DNA of 7,103 bases, from assembly GCA_009936695.1 (NCBI GenBank), contig JAACEA010000039.1:1-7103 (forward strand). Direction: 5' to 3'. The notes beneath the pieces are model-generated. The model was not told where the DNA came from. It saw only the letters and a program-made list of their open reading frames with translations, and made no database searches. Positions 1 to 5,825 of the stretch are shown here, piece after piece. The stretch comes from Planctomycetia bacterium (GTDB lineage: Bacteria; Planctomycetota; Phycisphaerae; Phycisphaerales; SM1A02). Position 1 is the first letter of the stretch. Every line of letters begins with the position of its first letter. A program made the position numbers and the translations under genes.

Positions 1-1
1 C

Positions 2-64
2 TCCGCCGCGGTGAAGCGGGCGATCGTCAAGCTCCATTCCGAGGATCGGATCGAACTCATCTGA
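2..64 (+). CDS. rplW: 50S ribosomal protein L23, C-terminal end (partial)
   Basis: Only the last 20 codons and the TGA stop lie in the window; the gene begins upstream of it. The reading frame gives a peptide ending V-K-R-A-I-V-K-L-H-S-E-D-R-I-E-L-I. This resembles the end of bacterial L23, where a W-K-K-A-(I/V)-V-x-L segment is followed by a short acidic stretch such as D-R-I-E. L23 sits at the peptide exit of the 50S subunit, where it contacts 23S rRNA and is a docking point for trigger factor and SRP. The position directly upstream of rplB is the expected place in the S10 cluster. The fragment is too short to judge on its own, so the call rests on the C-terminal pattern plus gene order. 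Confidence 0.85.
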   Translation, partial: SAAVKRAIVKLHSEDRIELI

Positions 65-117
65 CCGGGTTCGGCGACCCTTCCGGGCCGATGCCGACCA
101 GCACACGGATCTACACC

Positions 118-972
118 ATGGCCATTCGAGTCTACAAGCCGACGACCCCCGGACGACGCAACGCGTCGGTCAACCTCCACGTCGAGGTGACCAAGAAGAC
201 GCCCGAGAAGTCGCTTCTCGCGCCGCTTCACAAGACCGGGGCCCGGAACAACCAGGGCAAGATCACGGTCCTCGGCCGTGGCGGCGGTCACAAGCGTCGC
301 TATCGCAAGATCGACTTCAAGCGTCGCAAGGACGACATGCCGGCGACGGTGATCGGGATCGAATACGACCCCAACCGCTCCTGCCACATCGCCCTGCTCC
401 GCTACGAGGACGGCACCCTCCGATACATCCTCGCCCCGCGCGACGTGACCGACGGTGCGGTGCTGCTGTCCAGCGCAAATCCGGTCGAACCTTCGCCCGG
501 CAACTGCATGCCCCTGAAGCACATTCCGACCGGCCTCTCGGTGCACTGCCTCGAGATGCAGCCCGGTGGTGGCGGCAAGCTCTGCCGTTCCGCGGGCGTC
601 GGTGCCAGGCTCACCAACAAGGAAGGTCGCTGGGCGACCCTCGTGATGCCTTCCGGTGAGATCCGGCAGGTCTCCGTCGACTGTCGGGCCACCGTCGGCG
701 CCCTCGGCAACCCTGACCACGGCAATGTCGTGCTCGGGAAGGCCGGTCGTGCTCGCTGGCTCGGCAAGCGACCCCGCACCCGTGGCGTGGCGATGAGCCA
801 TCACTGTCACCCGCATGGTGGTGGTGACGGCAAGTCGAAGGGCGGCCAGGAGCCGTCCAACGCCGCCGGCACCCAGTCCAAGGGCGGTCGCACCCGTGTT
901 CGCGGCAAGTCCAGCGACGCCCGCATCCTCCGACGACGCAAGTCGCGTCGTTACGGCCAGCTCAAGGTCTGA
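118..972 (+). CDS. rplB: 50S ribosomal protein L2
   Basis: L2 is a primary 23S rRNA-binding protein needed for subunit joining and for the peptidyl-transferase centre. The 284-residue product is slightly longer than usual (about 273-280). It starts [14 protein letters not shown], and has the OB-fold core with G-G-G-H-K-R-R-Y-R and I-E-Y-D-P-N-R-S, then the SH3-like domain with D-C-R-A-T-V-G and [10 protein letters not shown]. The start at 118 matches the family N-terminus; an in-frame ATG at 91 would add nine unrelated residues. Neither start has a clear SD. The loop that normally reads M-N-P-V-D-H-P-H-G-G-G-E-G is [13 protein letters not shown] here (residues 226-238). The histidine equivalent to E. 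coli His229 is kept (His231), but the preceding Asp is Cys230. The rest of the protein looks intact, so I read this as a functional variant. Confidence 0.98.
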   Translation: MAIRVYKPTTPGRRNASVNLHVEVTKKTPEKSLLAPLHKTGARNNQGKITVLGRGGGHKRRYRKIDFKRRKDDMPATVIGIEYDPNRSCHIALLRYEDGTLRYILAPRDVTDGAVLLSSANPVEPSPGNCMPLKHIPTGLSVHCLEMQPGGGGKLCRSAGVGARLTNKEGRWATLVMPSGEIRQVSVDCRATVGALGNPDHGNVVLGKAGRARWLGKRPRTRGVAMSHHCHPHGGGDGKSKGGQEPSNAAGTQSKGGRTRVRGKSSDARILRRRKSRRYGQLKV

Positions 973-973
973 C

Positions 974-994
974 CGGAACCGACGCTCGGTTCCG
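974..994 (+). other. Perfect 9-bp hairpin in the rplB-rpsS spacer
   Basis: The arms CGGAACCGA (974-982) and TCGGTTCCG (986-994) are exact reverse complements around a CGC loop. The hairpin begins one base after the rplB stop codon. A second copy of TCGGTTC at 996-1002 could pair with the same left arm instead, giving two mutually exclusive structures. No T-run follows, so it is not a standard Rho-independent terminator. Confidence 0.7.
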
Positions 995-1060
995 TTCGGT
1001 TCACCTCCGTTCGTTCGATCTCCCATGCCGCCGCGGCGGCACACGACTCCGGAAGCAAAC

Positions 1061-1342
1061 ATGTCCAGGTCGCTCAAAAAGGGTCCCTACGTCGACGAGA
1101 AGCTCTACCGCAAGGTGGAGAAGCAGGGCGAAAGCGGCAACCGCCGCCCGATTCGCACCTGGGCGCGGGACTGCACCGTCGTTCCCGAATTCATCGGCGT
1201 GACCTTCGAGGTCCACAACGGTCGTGCGTTCACCGAAGTCTTCTGCACCGAGGACATGGTGGGCCACAAGCTCGGCGAATTCAGTCCGACCCGGCTCTTC
1301 CGCGGGCATACGAACAAGAAGGAAGGCATCAAGTCCCGCTGA
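1061..1342 (+). CDS. rpsS: 30S ribosomal protein S19
   Basis: S19 lies in the head of the 30S subunit, pairs with S13 and touches the 50S subunit through intersubunit bridges. The 93-residue product is full length for the family (about 92). It begins [12 protein letters not shown], has the central R-R-P-I-R-T-W-A-R and V-P-E-F-I-G segments, and ends with [11 protein letters not shown] and F-R-G-H. The frame is open well upstream and contains an in-frame ATG at 1025, but the family N-terminus places the start at 1061. Only a weak purine stretch (GGAAG, 1050-1054) precedes it. The 88-nt spacer from rplB is the longest in the window and contains a strong hairpin. Confidence 0.98.
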   Translation: MSRSLKKGPYVDEKLYRKVEKQGESGNRRPIRTWARDCTVVPEFIGVTFEVHNGRAFTEVFCTEDMVGHKLGEFSPTRLFRGHTNKKEGIKSR

Positions 1343-1371
1343 TCCATCAGCGAACTTGACAGGATCCAGTC

Positions 1372-1710
1372 ATGGCATACATCGCCTCACATCGCTTCGC
1401 CCGCATCGCCCCGAGAAAGGCCCGGCTGATCGCCGACATGGTCCGCGGTCTTCCCGTGGATCAGGCCCTCACGTCGCTGGAGTTCAGCAAGCGACGCGGT
1501 GCGTGGTACCTCAAGGCCGTGCTCAAGAGCGCCATCGCCAACGCCGAGGAGTCCGACGCCGACGTCGCGAACCTCGTGGTGAGTCGCTCCTGGGTCGACG
1601 AAGGTCCGACCATCAAGCGGTTCCAGCCGAAGGATCGCGGCCGGGCCCATCCGATCAACAAGCGCACCAGTCATCTCCACCTCGAGGTGGCCGAGGCGCC
1701 CGCCGGCTGA
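1372..1710 (+). CDS. rplV: 50S ribosomal protein L22
   Basis: L22 binds 23S rRNA, and its long beta-hairpin lines the narrow part of the peptide exit tunnel, where macrolide-resistance changes are known. The product is 112 residues, close to the E. coli length of 110. Recognisable parts are R-I-A-P-R-K-A-R-L-I-A-D-M-V-R-G near the N-terminus, the helix L-K-S-A-I-A-N-A-E, and the hairpin region with G-P-T-I-K-R-F-Q-P-K-D-R-G-R-A followed by T-S-H-L-H-L. The start has an AGGA (1361-1364) seven bases upstream, a good SD. The gene is 29 nt after rpsS, a short spacer for this window. Confidence 0.98.
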   Translation: MAYIASHRFARIAPRKARLIADMVRGLPVDQALTSLEFSKRRGAWYLKAVLKSAIANAEESDADVANLVVSRSWVDEGPTIKRFQPKDRGRAHPINKRTSHLHLEVAEAPAG

Positions 1711-1744
1711 TTTCGTTTCCAGAGTTCACACCGACCGAATCCTG

Positions 1745-1759
1745 CCGGGCGTCGCCCGG
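1745..1759 (+). other. Perfect 6-bp hairpin in the rplV-rpsC spacer
   Basis: CCGGGC (1745-1750) and GCCCGG (1754-1759) pair around a GTC loop, 13 nt before the rpsC start. All pairs are G-C. Confidence 0.55.
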
Positions 1760-1772
1760 ACCCGAGAACGAC

Positions 1773-2480
1773 ATGGGACAGAAAACACATCCATTCGGAT
1801 TCCGCGTTGGAATCACCGAGACCCACAAGTCCAGGTGGTTCGCGCCCAAGGCGCTCTTCGGCGAGCTTCTCGTCGAGGACTATCGAATCCGGAAGTTCGT
1901 CGACAAGCGACTCAACCGGACCCCGCCCTTCGCGGCGGTGTCCGACATCTTCCTCGAGCGCACCCGAGAAGAGCTGACCGTGATCATCCGGACCGCGCGT
2001 CCCGGACAGGTCGTCGGGCAGAAGGGCAGCGAGGTCGAGAGTCTCACCCGCGACCTCCAGGCCCTCACCGGTCGGAAGGTCGTGATCAAGATCATCGAGA
2101 TCAAGAACCCCGAGATCGACGCGACCCTCATCGCGGAGACCGTTTCCGAGCAGATGAAGAAGCGTTCGAACTTCCGCCGAGCCCTCAAGCAGCGATGCGA
2201 GTCGGCGATGCAGAACGGTGCGAAGGGGATCCGGATCCAGGTCGCCGGTCGTCTGGGCGGCGCCGAGATGAGTCGTCGCTTCGACACCCGTCTCGGTTCG
2301 ATCCCGCTTTCGACCCTGCAGGCGAACGTGGACTACGCCCTCGCCGAGAGCCGCACCACCTACGGCATCATCGGTGTCAAGGTGTGGGTCTACAAGGGGA
2401 TGTTCGGTGATCACGAGGACGACAACAGCGTCCAGACGTCCGCCGCCGGCGGTCGTGCCCGGGCCCGTGGTCGTCGTTGA
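1773..2480 (+). CDS. rpsC: 30S ribosomal protein S3
   Basis: S3 is at the mRNA entry side of the 30S head and contributes to mRNA helicase activity together with S4 and S5. The 235-residue product matches the usual length (233 in E. coli). It begins M-G-Q-K-T-H-P-F-G-F-R-V-G and has a KH domain with the G-Q-K-G loop at residues 82-85. The basic segment K-K-R-S-N-F-R-R-A (129-137) corresponds to the helicase arginines. The C-terminal domain carries G-R-L-G-G-A-E-M and T-T-Y-G-I-I-G-V-K-V-W. The tail is rich in Gly, Ala and Arg. The same frame is open upstream through rplV, but the family N-terminus fixes the start at 1773. The SD is weak (CGAGAACGAC before the ATG), and a short hairpin lies 13 nt upstream of the start. 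Confidence 0.98.
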   Translation: MGQKTHPFGFRVGITETHKSRWFAPKALFGELLVEDYRIRKFVDKRLNRTPPFAAVSDIFLERTREELTVIIRTARPGQVVGQKGSEVESLTRDLQALTGRKVVIKIIEIKNPEIDATLIAETVSEQMKKRSNFRRALKQRCESAMQNGAKGIRIQVAGRLGGAEMSRRFDTRLGSIPLSTLQANVDYALAESRTTYGIIGVKVWVYKGMFGDHEDDNSVQTSAAGGRARARGRR

Positions 2481-2503
2481 GCGTCTGAAGTCAGGAACAG
2501 CGA

Positions 2504-2517
2504 GGGCCACGAGGCCC
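2504..2517 (+). other. 5-bp hairpin before the rplP Shine-Dalgarno
   Basis: GGGCC (2504-2508) and GGCCC (2513-2517) pair around an ACGA loop. The stem ends two bases before the AGGAG of rplP. Confidence 0.4.
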
Positions 2518-2519
2518 GC

Positions 2520-2524
2520 AGGAG
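2520..2524 (+). promoter_or_regulatory. Shine-Dalgarno of rplP
   Basis: AGGAG stands nine bases from the ATG at 2534 and fifteen from the second in-frame ATG at 2540, so it favours the first as the L16 start. Confidence 0.65.
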
Positions 2525-2533
2525 TGAATCGTC

Positions 2534-2953
2534 ATGCCGATGTTGCCCAAGAGAACCAAGTTCAGGAAGCAGCAGCGAGGAAAGCTTCGCGGCAACGCGA
2601 CCCGCGGCAACTACGTCGCGTTCGGGGACTTCGGTCTCCAGTCGCTCGAAGCCCACTGGCTCACCGCGCGTCAGATCGAGGCCGGCCGGATCGCGGCGCA
2701 GCACTTCCTCCGACGTCAGGGAAAGATCTACATCCGCGTGTTCCCGGACAAGCCGGTGTCGAAGAAGCCCCTCGAGACTCGAATGGGCAAGGGAAAGGCG
2801 GAGGCCGAGTACTGGGCCGCCCGCATCAAGCCCGGCACGATCCTCTACGAGATCGCCGGCGTCCCGGAACCGATGGCCAAGCAGGCCTTCGCCCGTATCG
2901 CCCAGAAGATGCCCGTCCGCTGCCGACTCGTCGGCCGACGACTGGCCGTTTGA
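2534..2953 (+). CDS. rplP: 50S ribosomal protein L16
   Basis: L16 is a late-assembling 50S protein near the A site and helps position the aminoacyl-tRNA arm. The 139 residues compare with 136 in E. coli. Family signs are M-L-P-K-R-T-K-F-R-K-Q-Q-R-G-K, the segment I-E-A-G-R-I-A-A, F-P-D-K-P-V, then R-M-G-K-G-K (Arg83 aligns with the arginine that is hydroxylated in E. coli L16) and E-Y-W. The usual RMGKGKG motif ends in Ala here, a small change. Two ATG codons lie six bases apart (2534 and 2540). The AGGAG at 2520-2524 is 9 nt from the first and 15 nt from the second, so the first is preferred, although many L16 proteins begin at the position of the second. Confidence 0.97.
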   Translation: MPMLPKRTKFRKQQRGKLRGNATRGNYVAFGDFGLQSLEAHWLTARQIEAGRIAAQHFLRRQGKIYIRVFPDKPVSKKPLETRMGKGKAEAEYWAARIKPGTILYEIAGVPEPMAKQAFARIAQKMPVRCRLVGRRLAV

Positions 2954-2960
2954 CCCCCGA

Positions 2961-2977
2961 GGCGACGCACCGTCGCC
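2961..2977 (+). other. First of two hairpins in the rplP-rpmC spacer
   Basis: GGCGAC (2961-2966) and GTCGCC (2972-2977) pair perfectly around GCACC, seven bases after the rplP stop. Confidence 0.5.
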
Positions 2978-2991
2978 GACTCGAATCGATT

Positions 2992-3010
2992 GCGATCCTC
3001 ATCGGATCGC
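2992..3010 (+). other. Second of two hairpins in the rplP-rpmC spacer
   Basis: GCGATCC (2992-2998) and GGATCGC (3004-3010) pair perfectly around TCATC, nine bases before the AGGA of rpmC. Confidence 0.55.
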
Positions 3011-3031
3011 GGAAGCATCAGGAACCCAGCG

Positions 3032-3235
3032 ATGACCCCCAAGGAAGTCAGAAAACTGAACGACGAGGAACTCACGGTGGAGATCGACCGACTGCGTCGC
3101 CGCCACTTCGAGCTCCGGAACCAGGCGGTCACCGAGAAGATCGAGGACGTCTCGCAGTTCTCGAAGATCAAGAAGGACATCGCCCGTCTGATGACGGAGC
3201 AGAAGGCCCGAGAGGGCGCGGCGGCCTCCGCCTGA
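3032..3235 (+). CDS. rpmC: 50S ribosomal protein L29
   Basis: L29 is a small helical protein beside the peptide exit, near L23. The product has 67 residues (63 in E. coli). It has the usual two-helix pattern: [14 protein letters not shown], the loop with [14 protein letters not shown], and the second helix with [11 protein letters not shown]. In most L29 proteins that helix reads (R/K)-(R/K)-x-I-A-R-(I/L)-x-T. The frame is also open from a TTG at 2990, but the family start and an AGGA (3020-3023) eight bases upstream fix the start at 3032. The spacer in front holds two successive hairpins. Confidence 0.97.
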   Translation: MTPKEVRKLNDEELTVEIDRLRRRHFELRNQAVTEKIEDVSQFSKIKKDIARLMTEQKAREGAAASA

Positions 3236-3260
3236 TCCCCCTTTCGAGCAAGACACCAAT

Positions 3261-3278
3261 GTCCGGACTCCTCCGGAC
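3261..3278 (+). other. Perfect 7-bp hairpin in the rpmC-rpsQ spacer
   Basis: GTCCGGA (3261-3267) and TCCGGAC (3272-3278) pair around CTCC, twelve bases before the rpsQ start, so it occupies or borders the ribosome-binding region. Confidence 0.55.
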
Positions 3279-3290
3279 GCGGAAACGACC

Positions 3291-3575
3291 ATGAGCCACC
3301 TCAGTGAAATCAACGTGCCGGAGAAGGCGCCCCGCAGGATCGGAATCGTCGAGAGCGACGCCCGGGACATGACCCGGAAGGTCGTCATCAACTATTCCGT
3401 GAAGCATCCGAAGTACGGCAAGTACATCCGGCGGCGCACCGTCCTCCAGGTCCACGACGCCAAGAACGAGAGCCACAACGGCGATCGCGTCGAGGTGGCC
3501 GAGTGCCGACCGATCTCCAAGACCAAGTCCTGGGTCCTCACCCGGGTCGTCGAAAAGGCCGTGGGCTCCGAGTGA
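3291..3575 (+). CDS. rpsQ: 30S ribosomal protein S17
   Basis: S17 is a primary 16S rRNA-binding protein of the 30S body with an OB fold. The product is 94 residues, against 84 in E. coli; the extra length is an N-terminal extension of about a dozen residues before R-R-I-G-I-V-E-S-D. Diagnostic segments are [38 protein letters not shown] and R-V-V-E-K-A-V. The start at 3291 has only a weak GGAAAC upstream. Gene order (after rpmC, before rplN) is the end of the classical S10 block. Confidence 0.98.
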   Translation: MSHLSEINVPEKAPRRIGIVESDARDMTRKVVINYSVKHPKYGKYIRRRTVLQVHDAKNESHNGDRVEVAECRPISKTKSWVLTRVVEKAVGSE

Positions 3576-3599
3576 GCTCCGCGGATCGAACTGAAACCA

Positions 3600-3625
3600 C
3601 CGGGTCGCGATTGCCAGCGGCTCGG
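3600..3625 (+). other. 9-bp hairpin with two G-U pairs in the rpsQ-rplN spacer
   Basis: CCGGGTCGC (3600-3608) pairs with GCGGCTCGG (3617-3625), counting two G-U wobbles as RNA, around an 8-nt loop. It lies at the boundary between the classical S10 and spc blocks. No T-run follows. Confidence 0.45.
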
Positions 3626-3648
3626 AACACCGAAGCGGATCCCCAGCG

Positions 3649-4035
3649 ATGATTCAGAAGGAATCCAGACTCGACGTCGCCGACAACAGCGGTGCCAAGG
3701 TCGCCATGGTGATCGGTACCAAGGGCGTCTCGACGGCCCGTGGCCGGTTCACCCGTGTGAGCGTCGGCGTCGGCGATCGCATCATCTGCACCGTCAAGAA
3801 GGCGCTGCCGAATGCGGACATCAAGGCGGGCGACAAGGTGCAGGCGGTCATCGTCCGCACCAAGTACCCCAGCCGACGAGCCGACGGCAGCTACGTCCGC
3901 TTCGACTCGAACGCGTGCGTGATCGTGGACCCGGAGGGGAACCCCAAGGGGACCCGCATCTTCGGTGCCGTGGCTCGCGAGCTTCGAGAGAAGAACTACA
4001 TGAAGATCGTTTCCCTCGCCTCGGAGGTCGTCTGA
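3649..4035 (+). CDS. rplN: 50S ribosomal protein L14
   Basis: L14 lies on the 50S subunit interface, contacts 16S rRNA and is the target of the silencing factor RsfS. The product starts [17 protein letters not shown] and ends [11 protein letters not shown]; the middle has [13 protein letters not shown] and [13 protein letters not shown]. It is 128 residues long, several more than E. coli L14 (123). By eye, about six extra residues fall in the loop at residues 23-38, between the first conserved strand and G-V-G-D. No good SD is visible before the ATG. This gene is the usual first gene of the spc block, but there is no promoter-like sequence in the 73-nt spacer before it. Confidence 0.98.
   Translation: MIQKESRLDVADNSGAKVAMVIGTKGVSTARGRFTRVSVGVGDRIICTVKKALPNADIKAGDKVQAVIVRTKYPSRRADGSYVRFDSNACVIVDPEGNPKGTRIFGAVARELREKNYMKIVSLASEVV
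4023..4027 (+). promoter_or_regulatory. Shine-Dalgarno of rplX inside rplN
   Basis: GGAGG lies within the last codons of rplN, ten bases before the rplX ATG at 4038. The rplN stop (4033-4035) and the rplX start are separated by two bases. This layout suggests translational coupling: ribosomes finishing L14 can re-initiate on L24. It is the tightest junction in the window. Confidence 0.75.
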
Positions 4036-4037
4036 AC

Positions 4038-4373
4038 ATGGCACGTCACGTGAAGCGCGGTGACCAGGTGATGGTCACCTCCGGCAACAACAAGGGACAG
4101 GTCGGCGAAATCCTCTCGATCGACATCGAAGGGGACCGTGTCGTGGTCTCGGGAATCAACGTCCGCAAGCGGAACCTCAAGCCCACGCAGCAGCGTCCGC
4201 AGGGCGGGGTGATCGAGCAGGAGATGCCCATTCACATCTCCAACGTCAGCCCCGTGGTCGACGGTCGCCCGAGCCGGGTTCGGTTCGAGACCAAGGCCGA
4301 CGGAAGCAAGGTCCGAGTCGCGGTTCGAGGCGGCAAGGAACTCCACGTCCTGCGAGGACCCAGGAAGGGCTGA
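4038..4373 (+). CDS. rplX: 50S ribosomal protein L24
   Basis: L24 is an assembly-initiating 50S protein that binds the 5' part of 23S rRNA. The 111-residue product begins M-A-R-H-V-K-R-G-D-Q-V-M-V-T-S-G-N-N-K-G, a KOW motif at about residues 6-28. It continues with V-S-G-I-N-V-R-K-R-N-L-K-P, a G-G-V-I-E-Q-E-M-P-I-H-I-S-N-V segment and a C-terminal strand pair with R-V-R-F-E. E. coli L24 has 104 residues. The frame is open upstream inside rplN, but the family start and the SD at 4023-4027 set 4038 as the start. It is likely coupled to rplN. Confidence 0.98.
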   Translation: MARHVKRGDQVMVTSGNNKGQVGEILSIDIEGDRVVVSGINVRKRNLKPTQQRPQGGVIEQEMPIHISNVSPVVDGRPSRVRFETKADGSKVRVAVRGGKELHVLRGPRKG

Positions 4374-4387
4374 GGCCCGTTGAAACG

Positions 4388-4406
4388 CCGGTGCCGCGGG
4401 CACCGG
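4388..4406 (+). other. Perfect 8-bp hairpin in the rplX-rplE spacer
   Basis: CCGGTGCC (4388-4395) and GGCACCGG (4399-4406) pair around GCG. A weaker 4-bp stem (GGGC 4367-4370 with GCCC 4375-4378) lies just upstream with the rplX stop in its loop. Confidence 0.65.
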
Positions 4407-4412
4407 GACGAG

Positions 4413-4430
4413 GATCGACCAGCGTCGATC
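4413..4430 (+). other. Perfect 7-bp hairpin directly before the rplE Shine-Dalgarno
   Basis: GATCGAC (4413-4419) and GTCGATC (4424-4430) pair around CAGC. The stem ends two bases before AAGGA (4433-4437) of rplE. Confidence 0.6.
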
Positions 4431-4446
4431 GGAAGGAACCAGAGTC

Positions 4447-5037
4447 ATGGTCGCCCAGAAGCAAACTCCCAGACTGCAGGCCCTGTATCGGGACGAGATC
4501 GGACCCAAGCTCCTCAAGGAGTTCGGTCTGAAGAATCCTCATCAGCTCCCCAAGCTGTCGAAGATCATCGTCAACGTCGGGGTCGGCAAGCAGCTCGAGA
4601 ACCAGAAGCTCAAGCCCGACTACCGGGACGCCGTCATCGGCACCCTCACCACGATCACCGGCCAGCGTCCGGTGATGGTCAAGGCGAAGGTCTCCGTCTC
4701 GAACTTCAAGGTTCGGGAAGGCGCTCCCTCGGCCTTCATGGTGACGGTCCGACGCGAGCGGATGTGGAGCTTCCTCGACCGGCTCGTGAACCTCGCCATG
4801 CCCCGAATCAAGGACTTCCGAGGGGTGAAGGCGACGTCCTTCGATCCGGGTGGCAGCTACTCGTTCGGTCTCACCGAGCAGGCGGTCTGGCCCGAGATCA
4901 ACATGGCGAACATCAACCAGACCCACGGCATGAACATCAACCTCGTGTTCGAGCGGAGCAACCCGGCGATGAGCCGGTTCATGCTCGCCGAACTCGGTTT
5001 CCCCTTCGAGAAGGAGGGTGACGGCGGCCGCCGCTGA
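4447..5037 (+). CDS. rplE: 50S ribosomal protein L5
   Basis: L5 binds 5S rRNA and, with L18, fits it into the central protuberance; it also contacts P-site tRNA. The 196-residue product is longer than E. coli L5 (179), with a few more residues at both ends. Conserved parts are [14 protein letters not shown], the [11 protein letters not shown] segment, [26 protein letters not shown] and W-P-E-I. AAGGA at 4433-4437, nine bases upstream, supports the start. Two strong hairpins fill much of the spacer in front. In E. coli the S8 repressor site of the spc operon maps to the rplX-rplE junction, so control here is conceivable, but I do not see the S8-type internal loop. Confidence 0.98.
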   Translation: MVAQKQTPRLQALYRDEIGPKLLKEFGLKNPHQLPKLSKIIVNVGVGKQLENQKLKPDYRDAVIGTLTTITGQRPVMVKAKVSVSNFKVREGAPSAFMVTVRRERMWSFLDRLVNLAMPRIKDFRGVKATSFDPGGSYSFGLTEQAVWPEINMANINQTHGMNINLVFERSNPAMSRFMLAELGFPFEKEGDGGRR

Positions 5038-5110
5038 TCCCTTCGAACCAATCGACCGGTGTCGCTCGTCGCGGCCTCCCGGAAGACCACTCAACGTCAG
5101 GAACGTACGA

Positions 5111-5296
5111 ATGGCCAGTAAACGAACATTCGCCAAGATGAAGCGGGAACCGAAGTTCTCGACTCGCAAGCAGGTCCGGTGCGAGATCACCGGTCGCAAG
5201 CGAGGTGTCTACCGCAAGTTCCGAGTCAGTCGGATCATGCTTCGTGAACTCGCACTCCAGGGAATGATCCCCGGAATGCGTAAGGCCAGTTGGTGA
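5111..5296 (+). CDS. rpsN: 30S ribosomal protein S14, short form lacking the zinc site
   Basis: S14 sits in the 30S head and is needed for late 30S assembly. The 61-residue product has the length and ending ([17 protein letters not shown]) of the short zinc-ribbon type (type Z). That type carries two C-x-x-C pairs around the central V-Y-R-K-F. Here the first pair reads C24-E-I-T27 and the second S40-R-I-M43, so only one of four cysteines remains and zinc cannot be held in the usual way. E. coli-type S14 also lacks the cysteines but is about 100 residues long, so this is a short cysteine-poor form. The start follows AGGA (5099-5102) by eight bases; the longer open frame upstream overlaps rplE and is not used. 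Confidence 0.95.
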   Translation: MASKRTFAKMKREPKFSTRKQVRCEITGRKRGVYRKFRVSRIMLRELALQGMIPGMRKASW

Positions 5297-5311
5297 ACCC
5301 GACCCAGTCCT

Positions 5312-5327
5312 CGAGCCACAGGGCTCG
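5312..5327 (+). other. First of two hairpins in the rpsN-rpsH spacer
   Basis: CGAGCC (5312-5317) and GGCTCG (5322-5327) pair perfectly around ACAG. Confidence 0.5.
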
Positions 5328-5334
5328 CTGAAGA

Positions 5335-5348
5335 CGCCCGAGAGGGCG
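5335..5348 (+). other. Second hairpin, GNRA-type loop, before rpsH
   Basis: CGCCC (5335-5339) and GGGCG (5344-5348) close a GAGA loop, which fits the stable GNRA tetraloop class. The SD of rpsH starts six bases later. Confidence 0.5.
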
Positions 5349-5364
5349 CAGTCCAGGAGACGCG

Positions 5365-5763
5365 ATGGCGATCAACGATCTCACCGCCGATTTGCTCACT
5401 CGGATCCGAAACGCGGTCCGCAATCGTGACAAGACCGTCCACGCGGTGAGCAACAAGCTCAACCGCGGCGTGGTGGCCGTCCTTCAGGAGGAGGGCTACA
5501 TCGAGGGCTTCGAGCTCGTGGAGGACGGCCGTCAGGGCCTCATCCGCGTGAAGCTCAAGTACGGCCCCCGAGGCGAGCAGGTCATCAACCGCATCGATCG
5601 TGAGAGCAAGTGCGGACGTCGCGTGTATCGCGGCGTGAACGACCTTCCCCGACCGCTGCAGGGCCTCGGCATCTGCATCGTGTCGACCAGTAGTGGCGTG
5701 ATGAGCGACCGTCGGTGCAGAGCCGAAAAGGTCGGAGGAGAGATCGTCGCCACGGTCGTCTGA
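5365..5763 (+). CDS. rpsH: 30S ribosomal protein S8
   Basis: S8 binds the central domain of 16S rRNA and organises the 30S platform; in E. coli it also represses the spc operon. The 132-residue product (130 in E. coli) starts M-A-I-N-D-L-T-A-D-L-L-T-R-I-R-N-A and has E-E-G-Y-I-E-G-F. It also has the C-terminal rRNA-binding half with R-R-V-Y-R-G, G-L-G-I-C-I-V-S-T-S-S-G-V-M-S-D and V-G-G-E-I. The S-T-S-x-G-V motif is the S8 signature. AGGAG (5355-5359) lies five bases before the start. Two hairpins precede the SD. Confidence 0.98.
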   Translation: MAINDLTADLLTRIRNAVRNRDKTVHAVSNKLNRGVVAVLQEEGYIEGFELVEDGRQGLIRVKLKYGPRGEQVINRIDRESKCGRRVYRGVNDLPRPLQGLGICIVSTSSGVMSDRRCRAEKVGGEIVATVV

Positions 5764-5795
5764 CCGCTGGTGCGTCGATCTGAGCATTCACCGAA

Positions 5796-5813
5796 TTCGG
5801 GCATCGACCCGAA
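5796..5813 (+). other. Perfect 6-bp hairpin in the rpsH-rplF spacer
   Basis: TTCGGG (5796-5801) and CCCGAA (5808-5813) pair around CATCGA. The SD-like AGGGA of rplF follows at once. Confidence 0.5.
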
Positions 5814-5825
5814 AGGGACCAGACC

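Noticed and set aside
807..818. Zinc-binding site formed by His228, His229, Cys230 and His231/His233 of L2
   Set aside because: The residues are adjacent and not spaced like a known metal site. It is speculation without structure.
973..1020. Intergenic hairpins as Rho-independent terminators
   Set aside because: No T-run follows this stem or any of the other stems, and the same operon continues downstream each time.
1026..1041. 16-base GC palindrome before rpsS
   Set aside because: It is built of CCG/CGG units, which arise easily in such GC-rich DNA, and the loop would be very tight. I do not treat it as a separate element.
1671..2510. Long minus-strand open frame (279 codons) opposite rpsC
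   Set aside because: It lies antisense to a clear ribosomal protein gene. GC-rich codon use keeps such frames open, and the translation shows no known family.
2990..3031. Upstream TTG start for rpmC
   Set aside because: The added residues do not match L29, and the SD at 3020-3023 serves the ATG at 3032.
4246..5199. Long minus-strand open frame (317 codons) opposite rplE, and a similar one at 5532-6545
   Set aside because: Both are mirror images of rplE and of rpsH/rplF, with Leu/Asp/Arg-rich low-information translations and no start-site signals.
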